A stretch of 64,000 bases of DNA, from positions 997,753 to 1,061,752 of the forward strand of contig NZ_FMWX01000001.1 of assembly GCF_900103265.1 (NCBI RefSeq), read 5' to 3'. Under the pieces are notes generated by a model. That model saw only the letters and a list, made by a program, of their open reading frames with translations, was not told the origin of the DNA and ran no database searches. The first letter of the stretch is position 1; the number at the start of each line of letters is the position of its first letter. The position numbers and the translations under genes are program-made. Shown here one piece after another: positions 54,524 through 64,000 of the stretch. Origin of the DNA: Sphingomonas sp. NFR15 (GTDB taxonomy: Bacteria; Pseudomonadota; Alphaproteobacteria; Sphingomonadales; Sphingomonadaceae).

Positions 54524-54631
54524 CTCCCCTCCCTTGAACAAGGGAGGGGTCGGGGGTGGGTTGGCTTGAGGCTGGCGCAGCGCTCCAACGAGAGCGACCC
54601 ACCCCCAGCCCCTCCCTTCCAGGGAGGGGAG
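54524..54631. repeat. double-hairpin repeat (CCCCTCCCTT family) after hom
   Basis: CCCCTCCCTT-gaac-AAGGGAGGGG (54526-54549) and CCCCTCCCT-tcc-AGGGAGGGG (54609-54629) flank paired gggggtgggtt/acccaccccc segments. It resembles the repeat at 21123 in layout and could terminate hom. Confidence 0.8.
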
Positions 54632-54687
54632 CAAAAAGCGCCAACCCCGGTTTACACCGCCCTCGCGCCCCGCTATCGGCGCTCCCC

Positions 54688-54756
54688 ATGTCCTCGATGG
54701 CCAAAACCATTAGCACCAAGCCGACCCGCATACGCGGGGCGGTCTGGTCGTGCTGA
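54688..54756 (+). other. possible leader peptide before asd
   Basis: A 22-codon frame (ATG 54688; inner ATG 54697) ends at TGA 54754. Its middle reads AKTISTKPTRIRG, with three Thr and two Ile, the latter by the rare codons ATT and ATA. It ends inside hairpin CCCGC-atac-GCGGG (54725-54738), and a stronger hairpin (54785-54804) follows before asd. There is no good ribosome binding site, so this is a hypothesis. Confidence 0.25.
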
Positions 54757-54784
54757 CGGTTCAACCCTAAGCCAACCGGACACA

Positions 54785-55915
<1,131 letters not shown>

Positions 55916-55933
55916 CGACCACGCGAGCGGGCG

Positions 55934-56278
55934 CTACGGCGCCAGCGCCCGTTCGCCCGCGACATGCGTGCCGCTCGCGTTGACGGTCGCCTTGATGCCG
56001 AAAGAGCCGCAGCCGACGAGGAAGATCGACTTCTCCTCGCAATTGTCGGTCCGCGCGAACAGCCGTTCGCGCTCGGCCGGCACGCCTTCGTACGCCGGGT
56101 CGCCGGGGTCGTGAATGACCAGCGGCACCCGGTAGCGATCGGCGGCGCGGCGGCCGCATACCACCACGTCGTCGCCGGCCGGGCGTGAGCAGGCAGGCGT
56201 GGCGCTGGTCAGCGCATGGTATGTGGTGATGGCCACGTCATCGGGCGCGGCGAGCAGCAGGAGCAGCGGAAACACCAT
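55934..56278 (-). CDS. secreted hypothetical protein with VVVCGRR motif
   Basis: A 114-residue protein with an N-terminal hydrophobic leader (VFPLLLLLAAP). The DDVVVCGRRAADRYRVPL segment is a motif I associate with many small secreted sphingomonad proteins of unknown function. A further Cys pair (NCEEKSIFLVGCGSFG) could form disulfides. It is convergent with asd, 18 bp apart. Confidence 0.72.
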   Translation of the reverse strand: MVFPLLLLLAAPDDVAITTYHALTSATPACSRPAGDDVVVCGRRAADRYRVPLVIHDPGDPAYEGVPAERERLFARTDNCEEKSIFLVGCGSFGIKATVNASGTHVAGERALAP

Positions 56279-56350
56279 CGCGGAGTCGCCCGGAAGCCTT
56301 AGATCACGCGAGGATGATCCGCGCGCGCCGCAAGGTCAACCACGCCGTGG

Positions 56351-56779
56351 TTATGCGACGCGAGCGACCCCCAGCCGAGGGATCTCGATCGCGGGGCAGC
56401 GGTCCATCACCACTTTCAGCCCCGCCGCCTCGGCGCGCGCGGCAGCCGCTTCGTTGACCACGCCGAGTTGCATCCACACCGCCTTCGCGCCGATGCGGAT
56501 CGCATCGTCCACCGCATCGCCGGCCGCCGCCGAATTGCGGAAGATATCGACGAGGTCGATCGGATCGCCAAGCTGGTCGAGATCGCGGAACACGAATTCG
56601 CCGTGAATATGCTCGCCGGTGATCTGCGGATTGACCGGGATCACGCGGTAGCCGTGATCCTGGAGGCGCTTCATCACGCCGTAGGATGGGCGATCGGGCC
56701 GGTCGGACGCGCCGACCAGCGCGATCGTGCGCGTCTCTTCGAGCAAAGCCTTGATCCCGGCGTCATCGGTGATCGGCAT
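56351..56779 (-). CDS. CoA-binding domain protein (YccU-like)
   Basis: A 142-residue Rossmann-fold protein of the YccU/CoA_binding_2 family: IALVGASDRPDRPSYGVMKRLQDHGYRVIPVNP, VDIFRNSAAAG, AVWMQLGVVNEAAA and VVMDRCPAIEIPRLG are all conserved. Its ATG overlaps the mrp stop by one base (TGATG), giving a coupled pair. The ligand CoA is inferred from fold; the biological role is unknown. Confidence 0.92.
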   Translation of the reverse strand: MPITDDAGIKALLEETRTIALVGASDRPDRPSYGVMKRLQDHGYRVIPVNPQITGEHIHGEFVFRDLDQLGDPIDLVDIFRNSAAAGDAVDDAIRIGAKAVWMQLGVVNEAAAARAEAAGLKVVMDRCPAIEIPRLGVARVA

Positions 56780-57744
56780 CAGCGTCCCTCCGTTTCGATC
56801 CAGCGCGAAACCGCGTCGGCAATCGTCGCGAACGCGGCGGCTTCGGGACCGTTCCCGGCGGCGGGCGGCGTGCCCGCGTCGGAGGCGGAGCGGATCGCGA
56901 TGTCGAGCGGGACTCGGCCCAGAAATGCGATGCCGAGTTCGGCCGCCGCCGCTTCCGCGCCGCCCTGCCCGAACGGGTTCGAGATTTCGCCGCAATGCGG
57001 GCAGGCATAGCCCGACATGTTCTCGACCAGACCGATGATCGGCACGCCCGCCTTGTTGAACAGGTCGATCGCGCGGCGCGCGTCGATCAGCGCGAGATCC
57101 TGCGGGGTCGAGACGATCACCGCGCCGGCCGGACGATGCTTCTGGATCATGGTGAGCTGGACGTCGCCGGTGCCGGGCGGCAGATCGATCACCAGAGTAT
57201 CGGTCGTGCCCCAATTGGCGTCCATGAGCTGCCCGAGCGCGCCCGCCGCCATCGGCCCGCGCCACGCGATCGCCTGATCGGCGGCGACGAGCTGACCCAT
57301 CGACAGCAACGGCACGCCATAGGGCGTCGCCACCGGCTGGAGCACCTTGTCGCGCGCGGTCGGCTTACTGCCTTCGACCGCCATCAGCTTGGGTTGCGAC
57401 GGGCCGTAGATGTCGGCATCGACCAGCCCGACGCGGCGCCCGCGCGCGGCGAGCGCGATCGCGAGATTGGCCGAGACCGTCGATTTCCCCACCCCGCCCT
57501 TGCCGCTCGCCACCGCGATCGACAGCCGGCGGGTGCGCTGGCTGGTCAGCGCGACGCGCACCGTCTCGATGCCGGGAACAGTGGCGGCGGCGGCACGGAC
57601 GCGCGCTTCAAGCGGCGCATGCTCGCTCGGCTCAAGCCCGCTCACGTCGAGGATGATGCTGGCGCGGTTCCCCTCCGTACGCGCGGTCGCGCGGGTGCCT
57701 GCGACGGGAGCGAGCGCGCTATCGAGCGGATTTGGATCAGTCAT
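56779..57744 (-). CDS. mrp: Mrp/ApbC family iron-sulfur carrier ATPase
   Basis: A 321-residue P-loop ATPase that delivers Fe-S clusters. The deviant Walker A GKGGVGKSTVSANLA is at about residues 81-95, IDLPPGTGDVQLTM is mid-domain, and the cluster-bridging CPHC is in MSGYACPHCGE. The N-terminal DUF59 domain is short and divergent compared with E. coli Mrp. The start MTDPNPLDSALAP is used rather than longer frames. It is divergent from hflK. Confidence 0.94.
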   Translation of the reverse strand: MTDPNPLDSALAPVAGTRATARTEGNRASIILDVSGLEPSEHAPLEARVRAAAATVPGIETVRVALTSQRTRRLSIAVASGKGGVGKSTVSANLAIALAARGRRVGLVDADIYGPSQPKLMAVEGSKPTARDKVLQPVATPYGVPLLSMGQLVAADQAIAWRGPMAAGALGQLMDANWGTTDTLVIDLPPGTGDVQLTMIQKHRPAGAVIVSTPQDLALIDARRAIDLFNKAGVPIIGLVENMSGYACPHCGEISNPFGQGGAEAAAAELGIAFLGRVPLDIAIRSASDAGTPPAAGNGPEAAAFATIADAVSRWIETEGR

Positions 57745-57815
57745 CGTTGCGCAGATAGGGCGGTTGCGGGCGCTTGCCACTATTTTTCGGCGGAACGCGT
57801 ACCTATAGAGAAAGG

Positions 57816-58955
57816 ATGACGATCCTAACGGGCTGGTTTCAGCGTCCCCCACTCCTGAATAGCGACGACAAAGGCCCGTGGGGCGGCGGCCCCGGCGGTG
57901 ACGGCGCTGGTGGTGGCGAAGGCCCGCGCAATCCGTGGGCGCCCAAACCCGGCAACGGCAACGGCAACCGCCCCCGCATTCCCGGCCCGAGCGCACTCGA
58001 CGAGTTCATCAAGCGCGCGCGGGGCGCGGGCGGCGGTGGAAACGGCGGCGGCGGCCGGCCGCACATTCCCGGCACGCCGAGCGCGGGCGCGCTGTGGCTG
58101 ATCGGCGTGGGTATCCTCGTGGCGATGTGGATCGCGTTCACCTCGATCCACGCGATCGGCCCGCAGCAGCGCGCGGTGGTGACGTTCTTCGGCCGTTATG
58201 CTGGCACGCTCGAACCCGGTATCCGGCTGACGCTGCCAGCGCCGTTCAACTCGGTGATGAAGGTCGATGTCCGCGAGATCAAGACCGATACCTTCCCGGA
58301 GAATGGCGGCGAGAATTTGATGCTGACCGGCGACCAGAACGTCGTCGACGTCAATTATTCGGTGCGCTGGGACATCAGCAACCCGCAGGATTATGTGTTC
58401 CAGATCGCGGACCCCAAGGCGACGCTGCGCGCCACCGCCGAGAGCGCGATGCGCGCGGTGTTGGCGACCGCGACGCTCGACGACGCGATCGGGTCGGGGC
58501 GCGGCGCGATGGAGGTCAAGGTCCAGCAGAACATGCAGGCGATCCTCGACAGCTACAACGCCGGCATCCGCATCCAGGGCGTAGCGATCAAGGGCGCGCA
58601 GCCGCCCGAGCAGGTGATCGATTCGTTCAAGAAGGTCTCCGCCGCGCAGCAGGAGGCGCAGGGCAACATCAACAAGGCGCGCGGCTATGCGCAGCAGAAG
58701 CTCGCGCTCGCGCAGGGCGAGGCGGCGTCGTTCGACGTGATCTACGCCCAGTACAAACTCGCGCCGGAGGTGACGCGCAAGCGCCTGTATTACGAGACGA
58801 TGGAACAGGTGATGGCGCGTAGCGACAAGACGATCGTGGAGGCGCCCGGCGTCGTGCCCTATCTGCCGCTGCCCGGCGGCGCGCGGCGTGCGCCCGAGGC
58901 GCAGGCCCCGGCAGCCCAGGCCCCCGCCCCGCAGGTTCAGGGAGACGCCCAGTGA
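57816..58955 (+). CDS. hflK: HflK, SPFH-family FtsH protease modulator
   Basis: A 379-residue membrane protein. A Gly/Pro-rich cytoplasmic N-terminal region of about 90 residues (GGGPGGDGAGGGE-like) precedes one span (LWLIGVGILVAMWIAF) and the periplasmic SPFH/band-7 domain (AVVTFFGRYAGTLEPGIRLTLPAPF, TGDQNVVDVNYSVRW). With HflC it forms the cage that surrounds FtsH and modulates turnover of membrane proteins. It overlaps hflC by 4 bp (GTGA). Confidence 0.95.
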   Translation: MTILTGWFQRPPLLNSDDKGPWGGGPGGDGAGGGEGPRNPWAPKPGNGNGNRPRIPGPSALDEFIKRARGAGGGGNGGGGRPHIPGTPSAGALWLIGVGILVAMWIAFTSIHAIGPQQRAVVTFFGRYAGTLEPGIRLTLPAPFNSVMKVDVREIKTDTFPENGGENLMLTGDQNVVDVNYSVRWDISNPQDYVFQIADPKATLRATAESAMRAVLATATLDDAIGSGRGAMEVKVQQNMQAILDSYNAGIRIQGVAIKGAQPPEQVIDSFKKVSAAQQEAQGNINKARGYAQQKLALAQGEAASFDVIYAQYKLAPEVTRKRLYYETMEQVMARSDKTIVEAPGVVPYLPLPGGARRAPEAQAPAAQAPAPQVQGDAQ

Positions 58956-59815
58956 ACCTCAGCTTCCGCAATCCGATCGCGATCGGCATCGTCGCGATGC
59001 TCGCGCTGATCCTGATCGCCAGCACCTTTGCGATCGTCCCCGAGACCAAACAGGCGGTGATCCTGCGCTTCGAACAGCCGGTCGGCGGGGCGATCAACCG
59101 CTGGAAGCCGCATGAGGTGTTCGGCCGCTCCGGCGCGGGTCTGATCGCGCGCATTCCGTTCATCGACCGGATCGTCTGGGTCGACAAGCGGGTGCTCGAT
59201 GTCGATCTGGAAAATCAGCCGGTGCTCTCGACCGATCAGTTGCGGCTGGAGGTCGATGCCTATGCGCGCTTCCGCATCGTCGATCCGCTGAAGGCGGTGG
59301 TCTCGACCGGCAGCACATCGGTCACCGAGCAGCGCGTGATCGATCAGCTCCAGCCGCTGTTCAGCTCGGCGCTGCGCAACGAACTCGGCAAACGCCCGTT
59401 CGCGGCGCTGCTCAGCCCAGAGCGCGGTCAGGTGATGGACAATATCCAGGCCGGGTTGCAGCGGCTGGCCGCGCAATACGGCGTGCAGATCGTCGATGTG
59501 CGAATCAAGCATGCCGACCTGCCCGACGGCGCGCCACTGCAAAGCGCGCTCGACCGGATGAAGACCGCGCGCGAACAGGAAGCGCTGACCATCCAGGCGA
59601 AGGGGCAGCAGACCGCGCAGATCATCAGCGCCGAAGCCGACGCCAAGGCGGCGCAAATCTACGCGGAAAGCTTCAATAAAGACCCGGATTTCTACGACTT
59701 CTATCGCGCCATGCAGTCCTATCGCTATACTTTCGGCGACAGCGCGAAGGGCCAGACCTCGATGGTGTTGTCGCCCGACAATGCCTATTTGAAGGAGTTC
59801 CAGGGCCGGCGTTGA
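58952..59815 (+). CDS. hflC: HflC, SPFH-family FtsH protease modulator
   Basis: A 287-residue partner of HflK with one N-terminal span (IAIGIVAMLALILIAS) and the band-7 domain (QAVILRFEQPVGG, DQLRLEVDAYARFRIVDPLKAVVS, VDVRIKHADLPDG, EREAEA-like coiled coil ISAEADAKAAQIYAES). It starts at GTG within the hflK stop. The Do protease gene follows after 98 bp. Confidence 0.95.
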   Translation: MNLSFRNPIAIGIVAMLALILIASTFAIVPETKQAVILRFEQPVGGAINRWKPHEVFGRSGAGLIARIPFIDRIVWVDKRVLDVDLENQPVLSTDQLRLEVDAYARFRIVDPLKAVVSTGSTSVTEQRVIDQLQPLFSSALRNELGKRPFAALLSPERGQVMDNIQAGLQRLAAQYGVQIVDVRIKHADLPDGAPLQSALDRMKTAREQEALTIQAKGQQTAQIISAEADAKAAQIYAESFNKDPDFYDFYRAMQSYRYTFGDSAKGQTSMVLSPDNAYLKEFQGRR

Positions 59816-59913
59816 TCGACTCTTTCGGCTTGTTCATATTCAATCACCGTTCAGCAACCTTGGCTAAGGTCGGTGCGTTGCCCCGATACGGCACACGGAA
59901 GGAATCAACCCAA

Positions 59914-61455
59914 GTGCGATACGCTTACGCCATTACTGCTGCCATCCTTCTCAGCGGCACCGCTGCCGCCGTCGCGCTGGAACCGCCCGCGCAGACCGCG
60001 CAGAACGAACCCGGCGCGATCGCCGCCGCCGTCCCGCGCTCCGGCGCGCCGATGAGCTTCGCCGACATGGTCGCGAAGCTGCAGCCGGCGGTTGTCAACA
60101 TCTCGACGAGCCAGCACATCAAGGTCGAGCAGCCCGCCAATCCGTTCGCCGGCACGCCCTTCGGCGATCTGTTCGGGCAGATGAACCAGGGCCAGGGCGG
60201 GAACGGCGCGCCGATCACGCGCGAGGCGACCTCGCTCGGTTCGGGCTTCATCATCTCGCCCGACGGCTATATCGTCACCAACAACCACGTCGTCGCACCC
60301 GGCGCGAAGGGTGCGACCGTCGATTCGATTACCGCGATCATGATCGACCGCAAGGAATACAAGGCCAAGCTGATCGGCCGCGATCCGACCTCGGACCTCG
60401 CGCTGCTCAAGATCGACGCGACCAACCTGCCCTACGTCAAGTTCGGCGATTCGAGCCGCGCGCGCGTCGGCGACTGGATCATCGCGATCGGCAACCCGTT
60501 CGGGATCGGCTCGACCGTGACCGCGGGCATCGTCTCGGCGCTCCACCGCGTCACCGGCGGCGGCGCCTATGATCGCTTCATCCAGACCGACGCGGCGATC
60601 AACCAGGGCAATTCGGGCGGCCCGATGTTCGACATGACCGGCGCGGTGATCGGCATCAACTCGCAGATCTACGCCGGCCAGTCGGGCGGCAACATCGGCA
60701 TCGGCTTCGCGATTCCGGCGGAAGACGCGCGCCCCGTCATCGACAAGCTGATGAAGGGCACGAAGATCGCGCGCGGTTATCTCGGCGTCGGCCCGCAGCC
60801 GGTCGATGACGATATCGCGGCGGCGCTGGGCCTCCAGAAGAACCACGGCGAACTGCTGCGCTCGATCGAGCCGAACGAAGCCGCCGCCAAGGCTGGCCTC
60901 AAGGTCGGCGACGTCGTCACCTCGGTTAACGGCAAGGACGTCACGCCCGATCAGTCGCTCAGCTATCTGGTCGCCAACGTCACGCCGGGCACACGCGTTC
61001 CGATCGGCATCATCCGCCAGGGCAAGCCGATGACGGTCAGCGCGGTGATCGGCACGCGTCCGTCGGAAGACGCGCTTGCCGCCAAGGTCGCGACCGGCGA
61101 CGATGACGACGCGCTGGGCGGCGACGACGATCAGCAGCAGGGCACGCCCTCGGCAACGGCCAACCCGCTCGGGCTGACCGTCCAGACGCTCACCCCCGCA
61201 ATCGCGCGCAGCCTCAACATCGATTCGTCGGTGCGGGGCGTCGTGATCGCGACCACCGATCCGGCCAGCGACGCCGGCCAGAAGCTCAAGCGCGGCGATG
61301 TCATCATCTCCGCCAACGGCACGCCGACGGCGGCACCTGCGGAGCTGGCGGCGGTCGTGGCGCAGGCCAAGCGTGACGGCCGCGATCAGGTCGCACTGTA
61401 CGTGCAGCGCGGGCGGATGCCAGCGCTGTTCATCGCGGTGAAGCTGAAGAAGTAA
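59914..61455 (+). CDS. degP: Do-family periplasmic serine protease (DegP/MucD-like)
   Basis: A 513-residue protease-chaperone. A signal peptide (ITAAILLSGTAAAVA) precedes the trypsin-like domain with the His in TNNHVV (about 125), the Asp in TSDLALL (about 161) and the Ser in GNSGGPMF (about 235). Two PDZ domains follow, separated by an Asp-rich linker (GDDDDALGGDDDQQQG). The start is GTG with an aagga Shine-Dalgarno. It degrades misfolded envelope proteins and follows hflKC, a common alphaproteobacterial order. Confidence 0.95.
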   Translation: MRYAYAITAAILLSGTAAAVALEPPAQTAQNEPGAIAAAVPRSGAPMSFADMVAKLQPAVVNISTSQHIKVEQPANPFAGTPFGDLFGQMNQGQGGNGAPITREATSLGSGFIISPDGYIVTNNHVVAPGAKGATVDSITAIMIDRKEYKAKLIGRDPTSDLALLKIDATNLPYVKFGDSSRARVGDWIIAIGNPFGIGSTVTAGIVSALHRVTGGGAYDRFIQTDAAINQGNSGGPMFDMTGAVIGINSQIYAGQSGGNIGIGFAIPAEDARPVIDKLMKGTKIARGYLGVGPQPVDDDIAAALGLQKNHGELLRSIEPNEAAAKAGLKVGDVVTSVNGKDVTPDQSLSYLVANVTPGTRVPIGIIRQGKPMTVSAVIGTRPSEDALAAKVATGDDDDALGGDDDQQQGTPSATANPLGLTVQTLTPAIARSLNIDSSVRGVVIATTDPASDAGQKLKRGDVIISANGTPTAAPAELAAVVAQAKRDGRDQVALYVQRGRMPALFIAVKLKK

Positions 61456-61461
61456 GATCAC

Positions 61462-61489
61462 CGTCGCCCCGGCCTGCGCCGGGGCGACG
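61462..61489. terminator. bidirectional hairpin between degP and tetR
   Basis: CGTCGCCCCGGC-ctgc-GCCGGGGCGACG is a perfect 12-bp stem and tetraloop in the 40-bp convergent gap. It lacks a T run but could terminate both genes; its sequence also resembles the REPIN arm family at 30458. Confidence 0.6.
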
Positions 61490-61495
61490 TGTTGA

Positions 61496-62083
61496 CTATT
61501 GCGCCGCCAGCACCTCGCGCGCGCGCGCCAGCGCCGCGCCGCGCGCATCGGTCTCCCCCAGCAATGCGAACGTGCCGTTGAGCGCGAACACGCAATGCCC
61601 GTGGACCATCGCCACCAGCGAGCGTGCCAGCGCCGCCGCCGTCCCTATTTTGGCGGGCAGCAGGATCGCCGCGATCTCGGCCTCGACCAAGCCGGTCAGC
61701 TCGGCGCGCTGGCGGAAATACCCCTCCGGAAACGGCGCGTCGGGTGGCAGGCGATGATCGTAGATCGCCATCCACAGATTCGGATTGGCCTCGGCGAAAT
61801 CGAAATAGGCTTCGACCAGCGCCGCCACCCGGTCCGCCCCGGCCGCGTCAAGCCGCGCCCGCACCAGCCCCGCCCAGGCGATGAAGGTGCGGCTGTTGAC
61901 CGCCAAAACCAGCCGGTCGAGGCTGCCGAACACATTGTAGATCGTGCCGATCGAATAGCCGATCCGTTTGGCCACTTCGCGCGCCGAGAAGCGTGCGAAC
62001 CCCACTTCGGCCATCAGCGCATGCGCCTCGGCGAGGATCAGCTCCTCGAGCTCTGCGCGGCTATGATCGGATCGGCGGCCCAT
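61496..62083 (-). CDS. TetR/AcrR family regulator
   Basis: A 195-residue repressor. The HTH region reads FARFSAREVAKRIGYSIGTIYNVFGSLDRLV; the C-terminal part (FDFAEANPNLWMAIYDHRLPPD) resembles the TetR_C_33 group. It is divergent from the MFS-acyltransferase fusion gene, and repeated TGAACACCG elements occupy the shared promoter region, so that gene is its probable target. Confidence 0.9.
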   Translation of the reverse strand: MGRRSDHSRAELEELILAEAHALMAEVGFARFSAREVAKRIGYSIGTIYNVFGSLDRLVLAVNSRTFIAWAGLVRARLDAAGADRVAALVEAYFDFAEANPNLWMAIYDHRLPPDAPFPEGYFRQRAELTGLVEAEIAAILLPAKIGTAAALARSLVAMVHGHCVFALNGTFALLGETDARGAALARAREVLAAQ

Positions 62084-62105
62084 GAGCGCCCCTTAAAACA
62101 AAAAA

Positions 62106-62144
62106 TGAACACCGTCTAATTCTTATATTGAACACCGCTCATTT
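62106..62144. promoter_or_regulatory. TGAACACCG direct repeats between tetR and the MFS-PlsC gene
   Basis: TGAACACCG occurs at 62106-62114 and 62129-62137, start-to-start 23 bp, in an AT-rich segment; the second copy extends to TGAACACCGCTCA, which is partly symmetric (TGA...TCA). They probably bind the adjacent TetR regulator. Confidence 0.45.
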
Positions 62145-62212
62145 ATGTGGCACGTCGTGATCGTCAGTTGCGGACGGCAACCAATGCGCGTCCGCCCCGT
62201 TCGGAGATGACA

Positions 62213-64000
62213 ATGTCGGCACCCGATTTCTCGCTCCTCGCCAAGCGTCGCTTCGGCCCGCTGTTCGTCGTCCAGTTCCTCGGGGCGTTCAACGACAACG
62301 TGCTCAAGTTCGCGATGCTGTTCCTTGCCAACTTCACGCTCTACGCGGGGCAGCCGGCCAAGGCGGAGATGCTCGCGACGATCGCGACCGGCATCTTCAT
62401 CCTCCCCTATTTCCTGTTCTCGGCGCTTGGCGGGCAGATCGCCGACGCATGGGACAAGGCCAAGCTGATCCGGTTGGTCAAGACCGCCGAGATCGCCTTC
62501 ATGGGCATCGGTCTTGCCGGCTTCTGGTTCCAGTCGGTGCCGCTGCTGCTCGTCGCTTTGTTCATGATGGGGTGCCACTCGACGCTGTTCGGTCCAGTCA
62601 AATATTCGATCATGCCGCAGCAACTCGCGCCCAAGGAGATCATGGGCGCGACCGGTGTGATCGAGGCTGGCACCTTCCTCGCGATCCTCGGCGGGCAGTT
62701 GCTCGCGGGCGTGGTGCAGCCGTGGCAGGCGGGCATGATCGCGACCGCGCTGGCGGCGTGCGGGCTGGTCGCCAGCCTCGCCATCGCGCCCGCCCCGCCG
62801 GTCCGCGCCGACGTGCGGATCGAGCGCAATCCGTTCAAGAGCACCTGGCACGTCCTGAAGGCCGCGCATGACGGCGAAGGCGTGTGGCTGTGCATCCTCG
62901 GCATTAGCTGGTTCTTCGCGGTCGGCGCGATCCTCGTCTCGCAATTTCCGTCCTTGGTGACGGCGCGGTTGGGCGGTGCGTCGCCCGTCGTGACGCTGTT
63001 CCTGCTGACCTTCTCGATCGCGGTCGCGCTCGGCTCGCTGTTCGTCAACCGGCTGCTCGCGGGCGAAGTCTCGGCGCGCTACGTGCCGGTGGCGGCGCTG
63101 CTGATGGCCGGGTTCATGATCGATCTGTGGCTGTCGACCTCGTCCTATGTCGTCCACGCGCCCAACCCCGGCATGCTGACCTTCGCGCGCAGCGACGGCG
63201 GGTGGCGAGTGCTGCTCGATCTCGCCGGCATCTCGTTCGCGGGCGGGATGTTCATCGTGCCGCTCTATGCGATCCTGCAGACCGCCAGTCCGCCCGAGGA
63301 ACGCTCGCGGATCATCGCCGCCAACAACATCCTCAACGCCGCCGTCACGGTGGCGGTGGTGGCGGCGGTCGCCGGGCTTCAGGCGAGCGGCACCGGCGCA
63401 CCGGGGGTGATCGGCGCGCTCGGCTTCGCGACGTTGGCGGTGGCGCTGATCTCGTGCTGGCTGTTGCCCGAAACGGTCATCAAGGCGGTGATGCGCTGGC
63501 TGCTGACCATGCTGTACCGTGTAGAGGTCGCGGGTGGCGAGAACATGCCGCAACCGGGTGAGCGCGCGGTGGTGGTGGTCAACCATGTGTCGTGGCTCGA
63601 CGGGCTGCTGCTCGCGGTGTTCCTGCCCGGCAAGCCGGTGTTCGCGGTGCACACCGCGGTGACCAAACGCTGGTGGATGGCGCCCGCGCTGAAACTGTTC
63701 CGCGCCTTCCCGGTCGATCCGACCAACCCGATGTCGGCCAAGGCGATGGTGCGCGCGGTGAAGGCGGGCAATACGCTCGTCATCTTCCCCGAAGGCCGCA
63801 TCACCGTGACGGGTGCGCTGATGAAGGTGTTCGACGGCCCCGGCATGGTTGCCGACAAGGCTGACGCGCCGATCGTGCCGGTGCGGATCGAGGGGGCGCA
63901 GTTCACCCCCTTCTCCTATCTGCGCGGCAAGGTGCGGACGCGGCTGTTCCCCAAGATTTCGCTGACCGTGCTGCCGCCGCGCCGTTTCCACATCGACGGC
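62213..64000 (+). CDS. MFS transporter-acyltransferase fusion (LplT/PlsC-like), truncated by window edge
   Basis: I translated this frame directly; it has no stop before the window ends, so 596 residues are seen. Residues about 1-425 are a 12-span major facilitator (FVVQFLGAFNDNVLKFAMLF, FGPVKYSIMPQQLAP) like the lysophospholipid transporter LplT. The following part is a PlsC domain with NHVSWLDG and FPEGRIT, the HxxxxD acyltransferase motifs. Related proteins continue into an acyl-ACP/CoA synthetase domain, giving a phospholipid remodelling enzyme; that part would lie beyond the edge. A ggag Shine-Dalgarno is 6 bp from the ATG. Confidence 0.9.
   Translation, partial: MSAPDFSLLAKRRFGPLFVVQFLGAFNDNVLKFAMLFLANFTLYAGQPAKAEMLATIATGIFILPYFLFSALGGQIADAWDKAKLIRLVKTAEIAFMGIGLAGFWFQSVPLLLVALFMMGCHSTLFGPVKYSIMPQQLAPKEIMGATGVIEAGTFLAILGGQLLAGVVQPWQAGMIATALAACGLVASLAIAPAPPVRADVRIERNPFKSTWHVLKAAHDGEGVWLCILGISWFFAVGAILVSQFPSLVTARLGGASPVVTLFLLTFSIAVALGSLFVNRLLAGEVSARYVPVAALLMAGFMIDLWLSTSSYVVHAPNPGMLTFARSDGGWRVLLDLAGISFAGGMFIVPLYAILQTASPPEERSRIIAANNILNAAVTVAVVAAVAGLQASGTGAPGVIGALGFATLAVALISCWLLPETVIKAVMRWLLTMLYRVEVAGGENMPQPGERAVVVVNHVSWLDGLLLAVFLPGKPVFAVHTAVTKRWWMAPALKLFRAFPVDPTNPMSAKAMVRAVKAGNTLVIFPEGRITVTGALMKVFDGPGMVADKADAPIVPVRIEGAQFTPFSYLRGKVRTRLFPKISLTVLPPRRFHIDG

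Noticed and set aside
62123..63991. A 622-residue minus-strand open frame opposite the MFS-acyltransferase gene
   Set aside because: Same antisense composition (Arg/His/Gln/Asp repeats), while the plus strand encodes clear MFS and PlsC motifs up to the window edge.

Overview
The window is GC-rich, densely packed bacterial chromosome that reads as an alphaproteobacterium, most likely Sphingomonadales (Sphingomonas or a close relative). Supporting signs are a CcrM-type GANTC methyltransferase, a split PntAA/PntAB/PntB transhydrogenase, an aa3-oxidase subunit IV peptide of the alphaproteobacterial kind, COX15-type heme A synthase, HflK-HflC followed by a Do-type protease, a NodT-family efflux porin, class III ADH with S-formylglutathione hydrolase, and several families of dispersed palindromic (REP/REPIN-like) repeats. 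I see no rRNA, tRNA, CRISPR array, prophage or insertion sequence. It looks like core chromosome with patches of accessory stress and transport genes.

Layout. 0-7.8 kb: zinc alcohol dehydrogenase, L,D-transpeptidase, then a translationally coupled VIT protein / P-type ATPase / AI-2E permease set, and a secreted esterase facing it. 8-13.3 kb: an LprI-like protein and a TetR-EmrA-EmrB-NodT tripartite efflux operon. 13.3-17.6 kb: a small acidic protein, a formaldehyde detoxification operon (class III ADH, VOC protein, S-formylglutathione hydrolase), a frameshifted pentapeptide-repeat gene with a GntR regulator, and a nitroreductase. 17.7-25.8 kb: peptide transporter, glmM, DUF1272 protein, a ThiD-VOC fusion carrying an in-frame palindromic repeat, rnhB, ccrM and folP. 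25.8-28.6 kb: SDR/HxlR divergent pair and a sigma-54 response regulator. 28.7-32.1 kb: aa3 oxidase subunit IV peptide and the pnt operon.

32.3-41.2 kb: a winged-helix protein, metallophosphoesterase, Na+/H+ antiporter, YedI, Nramp-like transporter, universal stress protein, the divergent ohr/ohrR pair and a P-loop ATPase. 41.3-43.6 kb: ctaA, rplM, rpsI with a terminator. 43.8-52 kb: proC, ybjN, ubiK, tspO, tlyA, RBBP9-like hydrolase, Crp/Fnr regulator, two lipoproteins, a very acidic protein and a Bcr/CflA efflux pump. 52.1-56.3 kb: a 2-oxoglutarate/IPNS-like oxygenase, hom and asd (aspartate pathway). 56.3-62 kb: CoA-binding protein, Mrp/ApbC, hflK-hflC and a Do protease. 62-64 kb: TetR regulator divergent from an MFS-acyltransferase fusion that runs off the right edge.

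Most interesting observations: (1) a REPIN-like inverted repeat translated in frame inside thiD, whose product also ends in a fused VOC domain; (2) the ccrM promoter region, with a perfect 10-bp inverted repeat and three GANTC sites, suggesting methylation feedback; (3) a one-base frameshift in a pentapeptide-repeat gene; (4) a possible leader-peptide/hairpin region before asd; (5) the coupled VIT/P-type ATPase/AI-2E operon. All functional statements come from reading sequence and remembered family motifs; no database search was run.
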